From contig CAZXYZ010000057.1 of the NCBI GenBank assembly GCA_964645045.1, forward strand, positions 1-64,000: a stretch of DNA of 64,000 nt. The letters run 5' to 3'. The translations under genes were made by a program, and so were the position numbers. Numbering within the stretch: position 1 is the first letter of the stretch; the number at the start of each line of letters is the position of its first letter. The stretch is from Anammoximicrobium sp964645045. GTDB lineage: Bacteria > Planctomycetota > Planctomycetia > Pirellulales > Pirellulaceae. Positions 15,001 through 30,000 of this stretch are shown piece by piece. The notes beneath the pieces were generated by a model. It saw nothing but the letters and a program-made list of their open reading frames with translations. It searched no databases and was not told the origin of the DNA.

Positions 15001-18000
15001 CACGTCCAGCTGTTCGACGGCACGGCCGCCTTGGTCCGTACCGCCTTGCCGGCGGAATTCGATCGTGTCGTCGCCCGACAAGCCGGCGATGCGGAGCTGT
15101 TCGACCAGCGGCCGGCCCAGCGTGCCGTCCGGGTTCAGCGGCGCCCGCCACGGCAGGAAGATATCGCGGGGCGTGGGCGGAACGGGTACGTTCTGTCCGA
15201 ACGAGAAGTGCAGGATGCCCTGCTCGCGGCCGTCGTCGCGGCCCGCGGCGGTCTGCCCGATCCGGATCACGTCGTTGACCACCGGCGTGCCCAGTACCAG
15301 CAGGATGTCGGTCGCGTTGTCCTCGGCGATGTCGCCCCGCAGGTCGTTGCCGTAGTGGCCGTCGATGTTGTCGCCGTACTGGGTGTACAGCGGGCTCACG
15401 TCGCCGATGATCAGGTCGATCCCGCCGCCGCCGTACAACGTGTCGATCCCGTCCTGGCCTTCCAGCCAGTCCGTGTCGCCGCCGCCCCAGATCAAGTCGC
15501 CGCCGCCGCCGCCGAAGATCTGGTCCTCGCCCGTGCCGCCGTGGATTTCATCGGCCGCCCCGCGCGTGTCGGCAAACGGGTTCTGGGCGTACCGCGGGCC
15601 GGCCAGGTAATCGCCGTGCAGGTAATCGTTCCCGCCGTCGCCGAGCAGCGTGTCCTGCCGCACGTTGCCGTAGACCCAGTCGCCGCCCGCGCCTCCGTGC
15701 AGTTCGTCGCCCCGCAGCAGGTACTCCGCCGCCAGCCCCGGGTCCGAGACCGTCGCCTGGCCCCACGCATACAGGAAGTCGATCCCGTCGCCGCCGAACA
15801 GCCGCTGGCCGGTGGTCCGCAGCAACCCGTAGCCGAAGCGGTAGCTGTCGCCGGCCTGGGGCAGCGGGTTCCAGTTTTCGCGCACGGTCAAGGTCGTGGC
15901 GGTATTCGAGGCGATGGTACGAATCTGACCTTGCCCGGCCCCGCTCAGAATCTCGACATAGTACCCGGCCAGGTCATGCCCCTCGAGCGCAACGGTGGCG
16001 AACGCGGCAGTCGCGTCCACCAGCGTGTTGACGCCGGCGGGCGCGCTCAACGTGCTGTCCGCCGCATCCGGACGCACCGCGACAGGTTGCCCCACGCCCG
16101 TTGGGCCGCCGAACAGGTAGTCGCTGCCGGCGTCGCCGTACAGCACGTCGATTCCTTCGTCGCCGCGCACTTCCGGGTTCGGCGGCTTGACGCTGTAGTC
16201 GCCGCGCAGGTTGTCGTCGCCCGACCCGCCGCGGACGACGTCGTGGCCCGCGCCGCCTTCGACCTCGTCGTTGCCGATGCCGCCGTCCAGGTAATCGTCG
16301 CCCGCGCCCCCGCGGACGAAATCGACCCCGCCGCCCGCGAACACCCAGTCGCTGTCGGGACCGGCGTCGATGATGTCGTTCATGTCGGGGACGTTGATGT
16401 CGGGATCGGCTTTGATGTCGGCGAACTCGGCGGGCAAGTCGTTGCGGTCCCGGACCTCCGGACTGTTGGCGGGGTCCAGCGCCGTGCCTTCGATCGATTG
16501 ACCCAGCAGGGCCAGCGGCGTGAGCCGGGCCGGCACGAAGCCGGTCGGATAGATGGCCTCGTTCGCATCCCATGCGGGCGGGTTGGTGAAGCTGGCGGGG
16601 TCGTTCACGTTCAACCCCACCAGGACCAGTTCTTCCAGACCGCCCATTATCAGGTCGCGGCCGGCCCCGCCCAGGATCGTGTCGTCGCCCAGGCCGCCGA
16701 TGATCACGTCGTCGCCGCCGCCGCCGTACAACCAGTCGGCCTTGGTGCCGCCGTCGATGCGGTCGTGGCCGTCTTCGCCGTAGATCGTGTCGCTGTCGTC
16801 GCCGCCTTGGATGTCGTCGTTGCCGTCACCGCCGTAGATCACGTCGGCGCCGTCACTGGCCACGATCAGGTCGTTGCCGGCGCCGGCGTAGATCACGTCC
16901 GCGCCGTAGTCGGTGCGGATTTCGTCATCGCCGCTGCCGCCGTGGATCGTGTCGGCGCCGTCATCGGCGTGGTTCAAATCCAGGTTGGCCGCGATCAGCC
17001 GTTCATTCACCAGCGTGCCGTCGCTGACCTCGCCGTCCCCGACGAGGATGTTGCTGCCGCCGCTGACGGTGATGGTGTCCGCCCCCGCGTTGCCGCGGAT
17101 CACGCTGTCGCCCGTGCCGGCCACGATGACGTCGTCGCCTTCGGCGCCCAGGATGAAATGATTGCCGTCGCCGGCCGTGATCTGGTCGTTGCCCAGATGG
17201 CCGAACAGGCGGCTGTTGCCGTGGCCGACGACGATGACGTCGCCCGCCCCGGCCGGGTCGACGGTCATCGGGCTGTTCACGACGCCGTCGCCGTAAACTT
17301 CGTGGTTGCCGTCGCCCAACGTAATCTGGTCCGCATCGCCGCCGCCGTAGACCTGGTGGTTGCCGGCCGCGGCGACGATCACGTCGGCGCCCGCGGCGCC
17401 GTGCACGACGTTGTTGCCTTCACCCGCGTCGATGTGGTCCGCGCCGCCTTGGCCGTAGATCGTGTCGTTGTCGTTCAGGCCGCTGATCGTGTCGCCGCCT
17501 TCGGGGCCGGTGCTGTCGCCCGGCTTGTCGTCGCCGTACACCAGGTTGTTGCCGGCCCCGGCGTAGATCACGTCGGCTCCGCCGCCGCCGTAGATCTTGT
17601 CCGGGTCGCTTTCGCCGTGGATCGTGTCGTCGTCTTCGTCGCCCCAGATTTCGTCGGCGCCCGCGCCGCCGCGGAGCGTGTCCTGCCCGGCGTGGCCGTG
17701 GATTTTGTCCTTGCCGTCCTCGCCCCAGATCTGGTCGTCGCCGGTCTCACCGGACAGCTGGTCGTCGTCTTCGCCGCCCCAGATTTGGTCGTTGCCGGCC
17801 TGGCCGTGGACCACGTCGAAGCCGTTCTCGGCGCGGATCGTGTCGTTGCCGGCCCCGCCGTCGATAACGTCGTCGCCCTTGCCGCCCCAGAGGCGGTCGT
17901 GGCCCTGGTTGCCGTAGATCGTGTCGTTGCCGCTCTGGCCGCGCGTCGTGTCCTTGATCTCCGCGAAGGCCAGGTAGTTCCCGGCGGAAACCAGCGTCAC

Positions 18001-21000
18001 CGTTACGCCGTCGCCGAAGATCACGTCGTCGCCCGCCGGGGCCGTGTCCGCGTCGCCGGACGTCGGATCGAGATCGCCGCCGATGCGGTCCGCCCCGCCG
18101 CCGCCGACGATAAAGTCATGGCCCGCTCCGCCGATCACAAAGTCGCTGCCGTCGGTCAACGACGCGGTGGCGGTGACCACCAGCCCGTCCTCGGACAGCT
18201 TGCCCTTGTCGGCGAAAATCACGTCGTGGCCGCCCTTGGCGTCGATCCAGTCCGAGCCGCCTTCGCCGTAGATCACGTCGTCGCCTTCGCTGCCTTCGAT
18301 GTGGTCGTCGCCTTCGCCGCCTCTGACCACGCCGCGGCCGGCGCCCAATCTGATGACGTCGTCGCCGGGACCGCCTTCGACTTCGTACACGATGTTCGGA
18401 TCGGTGACGCCGGAAAGGTCGATGAGGTCGTCGCCCTGGCCGCCGAGCGCGATGATCCGCGACGACACTTCGTACTCCTGGGCCATGGCCTCCGTGACGC
18501 CCAGGCTGGGCGACCACACTTTCACCTTGCCCGGACCGGTCGAGACCACGTAGAAATCTTCCGCGATGTCCTGTTCATTGCCCTCCAGCCGCTTGTCGGC
18601 AAAGTTGCCCATGTTCACTTGCAGCACGCCGTCGGACAGTTCGTTGGCCAGCGTCGGGATGCGGGTGAACGGGATGTCGAAATCGACCAGCGTGATCTCC
18701 GGCGTGATGTTGAACTCTTTCTCGACTTTAAGGATTAGCAGGTCGACCTTCAGGTAGGCGAACAGCTTGGCGAACAGCCGGCCGTCCACGTCGAACACGG
18801 CCAGCGGGGCCAAGATCGGCTCGCCGTACTTCCACTCGTTCAGAAAGTTGGTGGCCAGTTCGCTCAGCCGCAGCTTGCCGTCCTCGTTGGGATCGTGCAG
18901 GTTGAAGTTGATCTCCGCGAAAATCCCGCCGCCCACGCCGGCTTTGGCTGCGACCAAGTTGATCTCCGCCGCCGCGGTGATGCCGCCGTACAGCTTGACT
19001 TCCGGCACGTCGTTCTTGCCGGACGCGTCCATGTCGTCGATGAAGAAGCCGTTGATCAGCAGGCTCGGGCTGCGGAACCCCGACTGGAAGAACTCGACCA
19101 GTCCCTGCGTGTCGTAGCCGAACGCAAAGTCGATGTTCGCTCCCAGCCGGCCTTCGATGGCCGCGCCCAGCGGGCCCCAGATCGGGAAGAACTGCGAATA
19201 GCGGAATTCGAACTTCAGCGGCTTCGGGTCGATCCGCACCAGGGTCACGTCGGTCTTGCCCATCAGCAGGCCGAAGACCTGGCCGGGGTCCTTGAGGATC
19301 GGGAACGACACCATGTCGCCGAATTTCTCATTGCCCAGGTCGCGTGTGAAGCCGGTCGTCGGGGCGGAACTGGGATTCGCCGCTTCCAAGCCGTCCAGGG
19401 CGGTGTTCAGGTCGAAGCCCGGCGTCGTATTGACGGGCGCGAATGTCTGTCGCCAGGCGCCGCCGGGGGCGGACAGATTGAATTGGAGGTTCGCGTCCGC
19501 CGCACTATACACGGTGAACCCGCCGAACGGCACGATCAGGTTGTCGGTGTCGTCGGGGATGCTGTTGATCAGCGTGATAATCCCGGCGATGTCGCGGATC
19601 AGGCCCACGTCGAATTGGTCCGGCGGCGTGATCGCCTCGGCGATATCCAACAGCGTCATCGGCTGGCCGGCCAAGTCCGAAATGACCGGGATCGGCGCCG
19701 TGATCACGTCGATCAGCGGCTGGATCGGCTCGGTGATCTCCTTCACCTTGTCCACGATCGGCGAGACGTATTCGGAGATGAAGCTGCCCAGGTCCAGCCC
19801 CACGTTGCGGAACTCGACCAGCTTCAAACCGTCCTGGATCGAATCGCCGATGTCGGCCAGGGCCACGAAGTCACCCTGGTCCCGGTCGCCGATGCTCCAC
19901 TCGAAATAGAAATCGGCCACGACCTTCGGGAACGCCGTGTCGGCATTCGGCACCAGGTCGCTGTTCAGTTGCAGTTCCAGCCCCAAGTCGGCAATGGCCT
20001 CGGCGGCGATCCCGGCGGTCAGGCGGATGCTGCCAAAGTCCGCGATCCCGACGCGGGCGTCGTTGTGGTGCTCGTCGAAGATGTCGACGGCGATCGTGGC
20101 GCCCAGGTGCGTGTTGCCGTTGTCGTCGGCGTCCAGTTGCAGGAAGGCCAGCCGGCCGGTCAGCCCCGCGCCGGGCAGCGTCACCTCTGCGTCCAGCCGC
20201 AACTCGTCGCTGTCCGACAGGTCCAGGTAAAAGCCTTTGCCGCCGCCGATGCCGAAGCCCAGATCGACGTCCCAGCCGACGTCCACCTGGACGCCGCCGC
20301 GCGTTTCCAGTCCCAGGCCGGGAACGCCCAGATCGAAGTCGATTCCCGCCCCGGCGTCGACCAGCGTGCCGCCCAGCTTCAGGTTCCACTGCATGAACGC
20401 GTCGGCCGGCGCGACGCCCGGATCGTCGACGTTGGTTTGCAGCTGGATGTCGGCGATGGTCACGTTCCCGTCGCCGTTGCGATCCGCCAGTATGTCCAGT
20501 TGCGTGTGCAGCAGGTTGAACAACTGCTGCGACACGTAGTTGGCGGTCGGGTCGGTCGACGTTTCCACCACGTTCCGCAAGCCGCCGATGAAGTCCTCGC
20601 GGAAGCCGCCCAGGAAATCGGCCGCGTCGGCCAGCTTGTCGCCGATCAGCGGCAATTTCAAGCCGGCCACCTCGCCGTCCATGAAATCCTGGATGAAGCC
20701 CAAAAAGCCGTCCACGCCGTCGATGATCAGCAGCAGGTTGTCCAGCGCGCTGAACTGGCTGAAGTCGAAGTCCAGGATGTCCGGCGGGACGTAGATAAAG
20801 TCGTGATTCGCCCCGATCGACCCGGACACATCGATGCCGCCGGCCAGCGAGGCGCTCAGGTTTCCGCCGACCAGGATGTCGCCCCGATACATCGACTCGG
20901 TCGGGAAGTACACCGGCAGCTTGCCGTCCACGCCGATGTTCATGGACAGGTCCACCGAGCCGCTCAAATCGGTCAGCAGGTCGGTCAGCAGCATCCGCTT

Positions 21001-24000
21001 GTCCGCGCCTGTGCCGACGGTCAGGGCGGCGTCCTGGATCGTGAACCCGAAATCGCCTTCCAAACCCAGATTGCCGCCGACGATCCGGCCGCCGACGAAC
21101 GTCCCGCCGTCCGGGTCACCCAGGCCGATGCTGAACGCAATGTCCTCGGCGCCGGCGTCCAGCTCGCCCGTGATGCCCGTGCCTTGGAACATCCAGACTT
21201 CCGCCGGGTTGTCCAGATCGACGCCGAAGCTGAGCATCAGGTCCAGACCACCCCGCGTCCGCAGGTCCGCCCCGCCGGACAGTTCAAACCCTTCGGTCGG
21301 CAGTTCAAAGCCGATCGGCAGCGACTTGGAGAAGCCCGGCTGGAACTTGAGGTCGAACCGCAGGATCTTCGTCGCCCCGTCGCGGACCAGCGTCAGGTCC
21401 AGCAGATCGCTGGATTGCGGGATGTTGAACGCCTCTTTCAGCTTCTGTTCCAGGAGCTGCACCGTGCCGGCCGGATTGGACTCGACCAGGTCCAACGCCT
21501 CCGCAAACTTGTCGGCGTAGGCCAGCATGTCGTTGACGCTGACGTTGATCAGCGGGATCGGCTCGTTCAGGAAATCGAAAGCCTCGAAGCCCCGCAGGAA
21601 ATCGACGAGCGCCCGCAAGGCGTCCACCACGTCCTGGAAGCCAATGTCATCGAAGTTGCCCAGGTCGTCAAAGTTGGCGGTCGTCACACGGACCGACGGC
21701 GCCAGGGGCGTCGCCCCCGTGACGGCGCTCAGCGGACCGGCCGGCAGCGTGTCGAACACCGTCAGCGTCGTCAGGCCCGTGCCGCCGCTGTAGTTGATCG
21801 CGTCGATTTTGGTGTTCACCGTGCCGTCGGCCCCGACGATCGTCAAGTCCGAGCCGCGGAGCAGGTCGTCCCGCTGATCGCCGGTCACGGTCAGCGTCGT
21901 GCCGTTGACGCGCACCGGACTGCTCAGCGGCAGCGAATTGGGCCGGGTGTTGAACAAGTCGCCCAGGTTTAACAGCTGGACCGTTGCCGACGGGCTGGCT
22001 CCCGTCTGGATCAGGCCCAGCGAAGGCGTGACGTTCACCGAGAAAGTCAGGTCGCCGCCGCCGCTGATGACGGGCATTTCGATCAGCGGGCTGACAATCC
22101 GCGGCGGGTCGTCCGCGAAGTGGATCTCGCCCAGGCTGTCGATCAGTTCCTTGAGCGTGATTTTGCCGTCCGGGTCGGTCTGATCGGGGTCCTGGAGCGC
22201 GATCGACACGTCGCCTTCCAGGTGCCCGTCGCCGGTCAGTTCGACACTGACGAACCCGAACCTGGCGGCCACCTTGACGCCGTCGTTCGGCGTGTCGATT
22301 TCGAAGCCGGCCCCGGCGTGGGCGTTCTCGATGAACAGCCGCTCCATCAGATCGACGCCGCCCAGCGGCGCGCTGTCAAAGCGGTGGTCCCGCGTCTCGT
22401 TGGGATCGTCCGGGTCGGCCACGTCCGCGCCCTTGATGCCCAGCAAGTTGGCGGCCAGCGAGCCAACCGCGTTCTCGACTTTGAACACCGTGTTGCCGGC
22501 GGCCACCGTGTCGACCAGCCGCAGCCGCGTGTTGTTGCCCGCGAACTGCACGTCCACCTTGCCGCCCGTCTGCGTCTCGATGGCGGAGATCACGTCGCCC
22601 AGCGTCGGGTCGGCCGGCAGGTTGTCGAACGCGACCTGGTGGACCGAGCCGTCCCGGACGGTGACCACGATGTCCGCCCCGCTGCCGACATTGTTCGTGC
22701 CCAGCCCCAATTCCGTCACGGCCGGGTTGCCGCCGGCGGCCGTGACGCTGAACGCCGTCGTGCCCGGCACCGTGGCCGTCAGCAGCAGCTTGCGGCCGAC
22801 CGAACTGACCTTGACCTTGTCCTTCAGCACGCCGGACGACGCATCGTCGACGGCCTTTTGCACGTCGTTCACGACGTCGACGATATTGCGGTTTGGGTCC
22901 GTGTCGGCTTTGGGCACCGTGACCGTGACCGGCGCGCCGCCGTTGGCCGTGTTCAGCGTCACGTTGAAGACCGCGTTGGCGGACAGCCGGCCGACGAAAC
23001 CGGACACGTCGGCGGCGGCCTTCAACAGCAGCTGGCCGTCCTGCACCGTCGCCGTCTGCTTGTCGCGGAAGCCCAACTGGATGTAAGCCGGCGAGCCGTT
23101 CAGCACTTGGATTTCGAGCGTGCCCGAATTGCCCACGCGGTGCAACGCCAGCCGGTTGCCGTCCGCTTGAGCCTGGACCTGGGCGGCCAGCCCGGCGGCG
23201 GTGAGGGCCGCGTTCATGTCGGCTACCAACTCGGCCGTCGTCGTGTTGGTGGACGTGTCGTCCTTGTCCACCGTCACTTCCACCGCCCCGCCGCCGTTGA
23301 CCTTCAATTTGAAGCTCGCGTCGGCCCCCAGCCGCCCGTAGATCGTCGACACGTCGTTCGGCGCGGCGACCACCAAGTCTTTATTGAAGGTGATCGCCCC
23401 GTCCTTCAGCGACGCCAGGGGCGTGCTGTTGCTCAGATCGACGTGCCCCTCGTCGCCCAGATACACGCCCAGCGTGATCCCCAGCCGCCCGTCGGCCGAC
23501 AGGTGCAACTGGCCGTCGCTGGTCAGATCGCCGAACGGCCCGAAGCCGAAGTTGAAATCCAGCGGCACGTCCGCCGTCCCGAAGGTCTCGTCCAGCGTCA
23601 GGTCGATCAACAGCGACTCGCGGCCCGCGTCGTAGACCACCGGGCTGCCCGGTCCGATGATCTCCGTCAGTTTCTGGGCCAATTCCTGCACCGTCGCCCA
23701 CCGCCGCGTGGTCCCCGTCACGAAGCTGGGCTGGTTGGCCCCGTCCAGCAGCTTGGGCACGTCGTCGCCCGGGTCGTCGTTGTCCAGGTCGTCGATCAGC
23801 AGGTTGTCGCGGATCAGGTCCGCTCCTTCCAGCACGCCGCGGAGGGCGTCGCCGACCAGCGGAATGTCCACCTTGAACGCATCGCTCTGGCCGAAATCGC
23901 CCAGCCACGTCGTGAGTTGCCCCAGCAGGCTGACGAACCGGCCGGCGTCCATGTTCGTAAAGTTCTCCATGTCGCCCAGGTTCGTGGGCAGTGTCACGCT

Positions 24001-27000
24001 GAGCGTGCTGGGGTCGGAGATGTCCAGCCAGTCGATCCCCAGGGTCGTGTCCGGCCCCGGCGCGATGCCCAGGAACGGGGCGCTGATCGGCAGGGCCAGG
24101 GTCGCCGACCCCGCCAGGCTGAAGTCGATCAGCGTCTCGGGGTTGCTCAGGCCCGCGACGATCTCGCCGACCGTGATCCGCCCGTCCGCTTCCGGCCCCA
24201 CGCCCGGATCGGTCAACTCGACGCCCACCGTAGCGGCGATGGCCGCGTTGCCGTCCACGATATCGATCCCCAGGAACCCAAACCGCGCCGCGGCGTCGAC
24301 GTCGGCCGCCGCCACCGAGATGCCGGCGGAAAACGACGTGTCTTTCAGGAACAGCCATTCGGCCGGGCTCTCGCCGTCAGACGCCGCTTTCAGATCCAGC
24401 CCCACCGTGATCTGGGCGCCCAGCGTCGCGTTGATCGCCGCCAGCGTGCTGAAATCCAGCCCGGCCAGCCCCTCTTCCAGATCGAAGCCCATCGACAGCG
24501 TGTCGCTCAGCGCAAAGTCCTTGGTGAACTGGAAGTGGAACAGCACCGACTTGCTGGCCGCGTCGTAGGTCACAAAGTCGCCCAGGTTCGCCAGGTCGAT
24601 CAGGTAATTCGCATCCAGATCATTCAGCGAGGAGCTCAGAGCGGACGTCAAACCCTGGATCGTCAGGAACGATGCGATCGTCGAGTCCGGGTCGCCGTTG
24701 CGCTCGTACAGCCGGCTGACGACGCGTTCGTCGAACGTGTCCATCAGGTTGACGATTTGATCGAAGCCTTGTTCGACAAAGGGAATGTCGATCGTGACGT
24801 TGGCCGAGATATCGCCCAGCTGGACGGTCAGCGAGCGGAACTGCGCCACCAACTCGTCCGGCTTGATCTTCAGGAAGTTCTTGAGATCGTTCCAACCGCC
24901 ACTCGGCGTCGTGGTGACCACGGGCGTGGACGTCTCCAGATCGGCCCACGCCATGGTGACTTGCGTGTCGCTGATCGGGAACAAGGGGCCCAACCCCGGC
25001 AGCACGGGCAGGACCGTCAGCGTGGCCTGCACCTGCAGGTCCTGCGCGCCGGGGCTATCCACGCGGAATTCGACCCGCCCGCTGACGGCCGTGTTGTTCA
25101 GTTCCGCCAAGCGGATCTTCCCATCCGCCGCTTCGCCGGCCAACTCGTGGAACTTGAAGTTCAGCCCCAGATTCGGATCGAACGTGACCGTCGCCCCGTC
25201 CACCTCGACGCCCAGAAAACCGTACTTCCCCTCGGCCTTCAGCCCGCTGCCGTCGAGCGTGAGGTGGGACACGGACAGTTCGGGCGCCGCCGCGTTCGGC
25301 GCAATGAAGAACCCGTCGGCGTCAACGCCGAAGGTCATGTCCAGCGTCGCCTGGAAGCCGATCTCCGCCATGCCTTCCAGGGTCAACGTGCCGTCATCCA
25401 CGTTGACGGAATCGAGCAAGGCGCTGCCGTCCAGTCGGATGCCCACGATGCCCGAAAGCGGCTTGGTCACCATCACGTCGAAGGTCGTCACGCCGCCCAC
25501 TTCGCTGAACGTGACGTTGCCCGGCGTGTCGTCCAGGGCGTCCAGCATCGCGGCCAGTTCCGCCGAACTGGCGGCCATCGCCGCGAGGTTCTGCATGTTC
25601 AACGAATCCAGGCCCGTGGCCAGGATGCGGTCGAACAGCGTGCGGCCGTCATGCGACTGCAGCAAGCCCTCGGGCCGCACCTGGACGGTCCCGAACCGGC
25701 TGGGGAACGACAGCGGATCGGGCTGGTCGCGCACGGTGCCGCCCGTGGCGTTGTACAGCGACCCGGGGTTCAGGAACGAGAGCAACTCGTTCCGCAGCGA
25801 TTGGTTCATTAACCGTCCGAGGGCCGCGCCCGTGCCGCGAATCCCGTTCGCGATCGGAGGCGCCGCTGCCGGTGGCGTCACGCCCAGGTTCGGCGCCGAC
25901 TCGATCCCGTTCGCCTTGACGTTCGTGACGCGTTCCGCGCCGAAGGCGTCGTTGCCGCTCCAGTCCGTCCCCAGCGGCAGCGCGCCGGCCACCAACGGCG
26001 ACAGGGACACGGAGAACGGATTCTCGAACTCAAGCGTGTCCGCGCCCGCCGAGTCCGAGATGTGAATCCCGCCCGGCAGGAAGGGCAGTCCCCGGCGGGC
26101 GTCCAACTGGATCGTGTCGTCTCCGCCCAGAGTCTGAATGGTCAGCGTGTCGATGCCGGTGATGTCGAACGTCTTGGTCGGCCGGGAAAGCTCGGTGCCG
26201 CCGGCATTGTACACGTACAGATCCAGCATCCACGGCTTGTCGGGATTGACCGCCAGCCGGACCACGTCGTTGGCGCCCGACGTGGTGATCGTGAGCGCAT
26301 TGTTCGCCTGGACCGCCGGCAGGGCCGGGCGGATCGTGAACGCGCCGCGGCCGAGGGTGCCGGCCAGGAGCACGTCGTCGGTCGCGTCGTAACGCAGGTC
26401 GCGAACCAACACGTTGGGCAGCCCGGCACCGAACTCCGACCAATGGCTGTTCACCCCCGGGGCCAGCGTGCGGAACACGCCGCCCTGGCCGCCGACGAGC
26501 AGGATGTTCTGGTCGTCCGCCGAACTCGCCGTCGCGCCCGGATCGACGACCACGGTGATCGTATAGGGATTCTCGTCGCCCGCCCGGCTGCTCAGCCCCG
26601 CGACTTTGGCCAGGTCGCCGGTCACGTCCGTCCAGTCGTAGGCGAAATCGTTGGGATTGCCGACGATCCGCTCGCCGAACCACACGTTGCCGTCGCCGTC
26701 GACGACGTACAGGTTCCGCCAGTTGTCCGGATCCAGCACGAGGTCGCGGATCTCGGCGCCGCCGGGCAGGCCTTGCCGCCAGGACTTGATTTCCATGAAG
26801 TTCTGGCCTGCGTCCCGCCGCATCAGCAGCTTGCCGGTCTGCGTCGTGGCGGCGCCGGTCGTGACGGTAGCCCACACGCCGGCATAGGCGATGCGCGGCT
26901 TGTCCACCAGTTGGTCGGCGACGTCGCGTTCCCGGCCGCCGTAGGCCAGCGCCGTTACTTTCCCGACCTTGGCGTTCGGATCGGGCTTCCACTGGAAGGC

Positions 27001-30000
27001 GCCGGACCACACGGGCGCGCCGTTCTGCAGCGTGATGTCGTCGCCCGGGTCGCCGCCGGACAGGTCCGGGTCTTCTTCGTACAGGTACTCCGTCCCGATC
27101 ATCAGCAGCGTGGGGTCGACGGTATTGACTTCCCAAAACGTGCGAAACGGAATCGTCGAGTCGAACAGTCTGAGTTCGTCGTCGTCAAAGATCCCCGTGT
27201 CGTTGACTTCCAAGGCCAGGAGACGCCCCGTCTTGGACAGGTCCGTAAACGCCCGGAGTTGGCCCAGATTCTGGGCACTGCCATAGAGGACGCCGTGTCC
27301 GTCGATGACAGCCGTCTGCACGATCTGGCCGTCCGCCTGGATCAGGTGGTCCCAAACGAGATTATTCGGCCCGCTTTGCCGCGGGACGCCGTTGTCTTGC
27401 GCCCCGCCGATGATCACCTCGTTGACCGGATCGTAGGCGACCGAATTGAACTCCGTCAGCCGCAGGTTGCCGTTCAGCGAAACCCAAGACCGAGGGTCAT
27501 CGGGCCCCGGAGTGGGATTATACAGCCGAAAGACCCCGCCGTCATCCACTTCGATGATGTGCCCGCCGGTGTCGAACACCATATTGCGTGAATCGGCGTG
27601 GGGCCCGGTTCCCGGCAGCGGCCCCGCCCCGTCCGGATCGGCCCCGTTGTTGGTGATCGGCGACCACGCTGTCGAGCCGCCACTCAGCACGCCGCGAAAC
27701 AGCCGCCCCGTATAGTTCGTCGCGCCGGCCGTGTTGGGCCAGGCTCCGTTCTTCTGCGGCTGCGTGTCGCCGCCGACGAACACGACGTTCGGATCGGTCT
27801 GATCGGGCAGCAGGGAGAAGTGCTTCAGCGCCTGGCCGCCCGCGCTGATCCCGCCGTCGGCGTCGCCGGGGCGTCCGAGCGCCACCCAGGTACTGCCGCC
27901 GTCATTCGACCGATAGACGTTGGACACGCGTTCCGTGTCCGCCACGGTGACCAGGACCGCGTCGCCCGGAACCGGCGTCTTGCCCAGACCGGCCGTCAGC
28001 GTGAGCGTGTTGGCAACCCGGTCGATGGATGCGATCGTCCCCGTCTTCTTGCCGCCGGTGCTCCAAGTGAAGACGGCGCTGTCGCCCACTTCGAACTCGG
28101 CCACGGAGTTCAAGCGGATCACCGTATCCCCGTCGCCGGCGACCGGCGTCACGGTGCCGCGCGCGACACGCACCACGCCCGCATACACCGGCCGCTTGTT
28201 CGTCACGGGATCCAGGGCCTCGCTGACGGCCAAGCGGATCCGCAGCGCCCCTGCCAGGTCCATCGTCCCGTTGACTTTCGTGAACGTCTCGCCGCCGTCG
28301 GTGCTGCGGTACACGCCGTTTCCCGGCACGCCGACAAACACGCGGCTGGAATCCTGCGGATCGACAGCCAGTTCGTGGATGCCGCTGGCGACGGGCAACG
28401 TTGAAGTCGCGGGGGTGAAGGTCACGTTCAGCGTCAAGCCGGTCCCGTGGCCGCCGGCCGTCGCCACGGGGTTGGCGGGTTGCGTCGCGTACACGCCGCC
28501 GTTCACCAGCGACACCGCGGTCACGACGCCGCCCGTGACCGCCTCGACGCGCACCCGCGCCGCTTCGGCGCCCGTTCCGACCTGGACGATGTCGCCCACC
28601 AGGTAGTCCGGTCCCGGGGGGGATTCTTGGGCGGTTCCGCCATAGGCCACCGTCGGCGTGCCGGTCACTTTGTGGCCCTGAATGTGCTCGAACGTGACGC
28701 CGCCGTCGGTGCTGCGGTACAGGCCCGACGCCGCCGTCACGAGCATCGTCGAACCGGAGACGAACAGCCCGCGGATGGTGTTGTCCTCGAATTCCGGCGC
28801 GCGAATCAGCGTCCAAGTGATCTTGCGATCGGGACCCTCCACTCCCTTCAGAATCCCCATGGCGGAGCCATAGTCGATCCAACTGCTCGTGCGCCCCGTG
28901 GCCGCGTAGATGGTCACCTTCCCCACTTCCAGCTCGTCAAACGCCAGGGCGGAAATGGACAACGAAGGATACTGGTCCGTGAGGGGCTCCCACGTCCGCC
29001 CGTCGTCTACCGTCCGCCACACGCCGCCGTTGACCGCCCCGATGTACATCGTGCCCGGCCGGGTCGGGTCGACCAAAACCGTCTGGATCGCGCCACTCAC
29101 GGTCGGTTCTTGCAGGCCCGCGACCAAGGCGCCGGTAATCGGGCCGGGTCCTTGCTCCTGCCATTGCGGCTGCGCCGTCGCCGTGACCGTGGCGCGGGAG
29201 GTCGCCTCGACGTTGCTGATGCTGCCCGCCGCAATGCCCTGCAGGTCGTACAGCACATCCGAGCCATCCCCGCCGTTGATCGTGAACGTCCCGGTGTAGC
29301 CGGCGCCGAGCGACTCGATCAGAATCTGGTCGGCCCCGTCGTTGCCGTTGATGACAATCGAGTCGACGGTGGTCAGCGCCGCGGTGTACGCCGGCTTGCC
29401 CGTGCCGTCAAGGTTCTCAAAGAACTGCAGGAAGTTCCCCGTGGCGTCCGGCCGGATCAGCCACGTGTCCTCGGCGGCCGTGCCCGTCAGCGTGACCGTC
29501 TGCCCGCCGGTCCAGTCCAACAGCAAACGGTCGGCGTAGACCTCAAACGGAAAGGGCGCGTTCCCCTCGGCCCACCCTTGGTTGTTCTGGCTGTTCGAGT
29601 TGTCCGCCCACGTCGCGTAGGCCAGACCCCCGTAAGCTGCGATCCCCGTGTAGTCGCCGAAATCGTTGGGGTCGTTTTTGCCGGGCCCAAAATCGGCGCG
29701 GTCCTCATTCGACCAGCCGTCGCTGACTTTGATGTTGGGCCGGAACGTCACTCCGCCGTCCACGCTGACCGTGGCCCAGTATTCGACTTCGGTGTTGGGA
29801 ACGCCACCGCCATCGTCGGTGGGACTGCCGGCGCCCGTGTCCCGCCGCGCGTCGTACCACGAAACCCATAACGCGCCGTTCGTCTGGTCCACGGAGATAT
29901 TTTGAAAGAACTGGCTGTTCGTCCCCGGGTCGTCATGGTTGACTCGGACCGCCGCCGACCAACTCCCGTCGGCCCCATCGCTGTTTGAATACCGAACGAA

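Noticed and set aside
16000..18460. Repetitive DNA considered as a tandem repeat array or CRISPR
   Set aside because: The repetition follows the GGxGxD codon pattern of RTX repeats and lies inside the open frame of the giant gene.
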